From positions 124,001 to 188,000 of the forward strand of contig CAVOXT010000001.1 of NCBI GenBank assembly GCA_963700495.1: a DNA stretch of 64,000 nt. Reading direction: 5' to 3'. The DNA comes from JACCTU01 sp963700495 (GTDB lineage Bacteria; Actinomycetota; Thermoleophilia; Gaiellales; Gaiellaceae). The notes beneath the pieces were generated by a model. That model saw only the letters and a program-made list of their open reading frames with translations. It was not told the DNA's origin and did no database searches. Below, in pieces: positions 63,179-64,000 of the stretch (positions are counted from its first letter, which is position 1; every line of letters begins with the position of its first letter). A program made the translations under genes and the position numbers.

Positions 63179-64000
63179 TGCAGATCCTCGGTGTCGACGT
63201 CGGCGGCACGTTCACCGACGCCGTCCTCCTTTCGGACGGCGAGCTGCGCACGGCGAAGGTGCCGACGGCGCGTCGTCAGGAGGAGTCGGTCGTGGAGGCC
63301 GCACGCGCGGTCGGGGCGCACGACGTGGAGCGCTTCACGCACGGCACGACGGTCGCGACAAACGCGCTCCTCGAGCGAACGGGCGCGCGCACGGCGTTCG
63401 TCGCGACGGCCGGCTTCGAGCATCTGCTGCACCTGCGGCGGCAGACGCGGGCGCATCTGTACCGGCTGTGCGCCGCCCATCCGGACCCGCTCGTCCCGCT
63501 CGAGCGCTGCGTCGGTGTCCGCGAGCGGACCGGACCCGACGGCGTGCTCGAGCCGCTCGACCTCGACTCCCTGCCGGACCTCGACGCGGAGGCGGTCGCG
63601 GTCTGCCTGCTGCACTCCTACCGGTACCCCGAACACGAGCGCGCGGTTGCGGCCGAGCTGCGGCGGAGGTTGCCCGGCGCGCACGTCGTCGCGTCCCACG
63701 AGGTGGCGCCGGAGTTCCGCGAGTACGAGCGCGCGTCGACCGCCGCGGCCGACGCCTACCTCGGGCCGGTGACGGCGCGGTACCTCCGCGCGCTCGAGTC
63801 GGCGGCGGCCGGCGCCGGGCTCCCCGAGCCGCTCGTGATGCGCTCCTCGGGCGGCGTCGCGACCGTCGCCGAGGCGGCCGAGCACCCCGCGCTCGCACTC
63901 GTCTCCGGGCCCGCGGGCGGAGCAGTCGGCGCGGCGCGCGTCGCTGTCGAGGCGGGATTCCCGAACGCGATCGCGTTCGACATGGGCGGCACGTCGACGG
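63178..64000 (+). CDS. Hydantoinase A/oxoprolinase family protein, N-terminal part
   Basis: The visible 274 residues start VQILGVDVGGTFTDAVLLSD at a GTG overlapping the preceding stop. They show the N-terminal actin-like ATPase motif GVDVGGTFTD, HGTTVATNALLERTGAR, VCLLHSYRYPEHE and, at the window end, AFDMGGTST. This is the HyuA/OplaH fold, which hydrolyses cyclic amides such as hydantoins or 5-oxoproline with ATP. The partner HyuB should lie to the right. Cut by the window edge. Confidence 0.9.
   Translation, partial: MQILGVDVGGTFTDAVLLSDGELRTAKVPTARRQEESVVEAARAVGAHDVERFTHGTTVATNALLERTGARTAFVATAGFEHLLHLRRQTRAHLYRLCAAHPDPLVPLERCVGVRERTGPDGVLEPLDLDSLPDLDAEAVAVCLLHSYRYPEHERAVAAELRRRLPGAHVVASHEVAPEFREYERASTAAADAYLGPVTARYLRALESAAAGAGLPEPLVMRSSGGVATVAEAAEHPALALVSGPAGGAVGAARVAVEAGFPNAIAFDMGGTST

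Overview
The window is high-GC bacterial DNA with actinobacterial habits: GTG starts, ATGA/GTGA coupled operons, a PucR regulator, and the GlgE and TreXYZ routes of glycogen and trehalose metabolism. The gene style suggests a Thermoleophilia-like actinobacterium. That placement is inference, because the window has no rRNA. About 15 single-base frameshifts break otherwise well conserved genes (pucR, two oxidoreductases, purQ, glgE, glgB, treZ, treY, int). They look more like residual sequencing errors than biology.

Backbone, left side. Positions 1-11170 (minus strand) hold a polyamine/GABA locus: gabT, a complete PotADBC-type ABC transporter, then an aldehyde dehydrogenase, a second PotADBC transporter and a class III aminotransferase that runs off the left edge. 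A divergent pucR (11319-12768) is the likely regulator, and an FAD amine oxidase follows it. Next come a quinone-oxidoreductase-like gene, dinB, and a purine block (purD-purE-purB-purC-purS-purQ). The next run is the replication/ribosome operon rpsF-ssb-rpsR-rplI-dnaB-orf-purA. After a low-complexity membrane protein, a cell-wall amidase and malQ, a plus-strand carbohydrate locus carries glgE-treS-mak-glgB and treZ-treX-treY. Together these can make trehalose from glycogen (TreXYZ), interconvert trehalose and maltose (TreS), phosphorylate maltose (Mak), and polymerise maltose-1-phosphate into branched glucan (GlgE/GlgB). A hisC-like aminotransferase closes this part.

Integrated island, 43620-60352. 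A selenocysteine tRNA gene (60291-60383, minus; UCA anticodon, 8-bp acceptor stem, long variable arm) is the target of a 16.7-kb element. A perfect 64-bp copy of its 3' half lies at 43620-43683. A tyrosine integrase, a small HTH gene and an excisionase-like gene sit next to the tRNA. Matching GGTACCAAG repeats lie about 85 bp inside each end. Cargo is mostly envelope proteins: a cation transporter, a secreted amidase, lipoproteins, a delta-60/HYR surface protein, a three-gene protease operon and a YccF protein. There is no relaxase, replicase, capsid or packaging ATPase. The element is full of copies of one roughly 90-115-residue gene family (A, B, D, E, F plus a 42-bp scrap), a six-copy bipartite DNA motif, and an 89%-identical 110-bp tail repeat. 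This modular, repeat-built island in a Sec tRNA gene is the best candidate here for an undescribed system.

Right flank. After the tRNA come a HhH-GPD DNA glycosylase, a GMC-family oxidoreductase and a hydantoinase A/N-methylhydantoinase-type gene cut by the window end.
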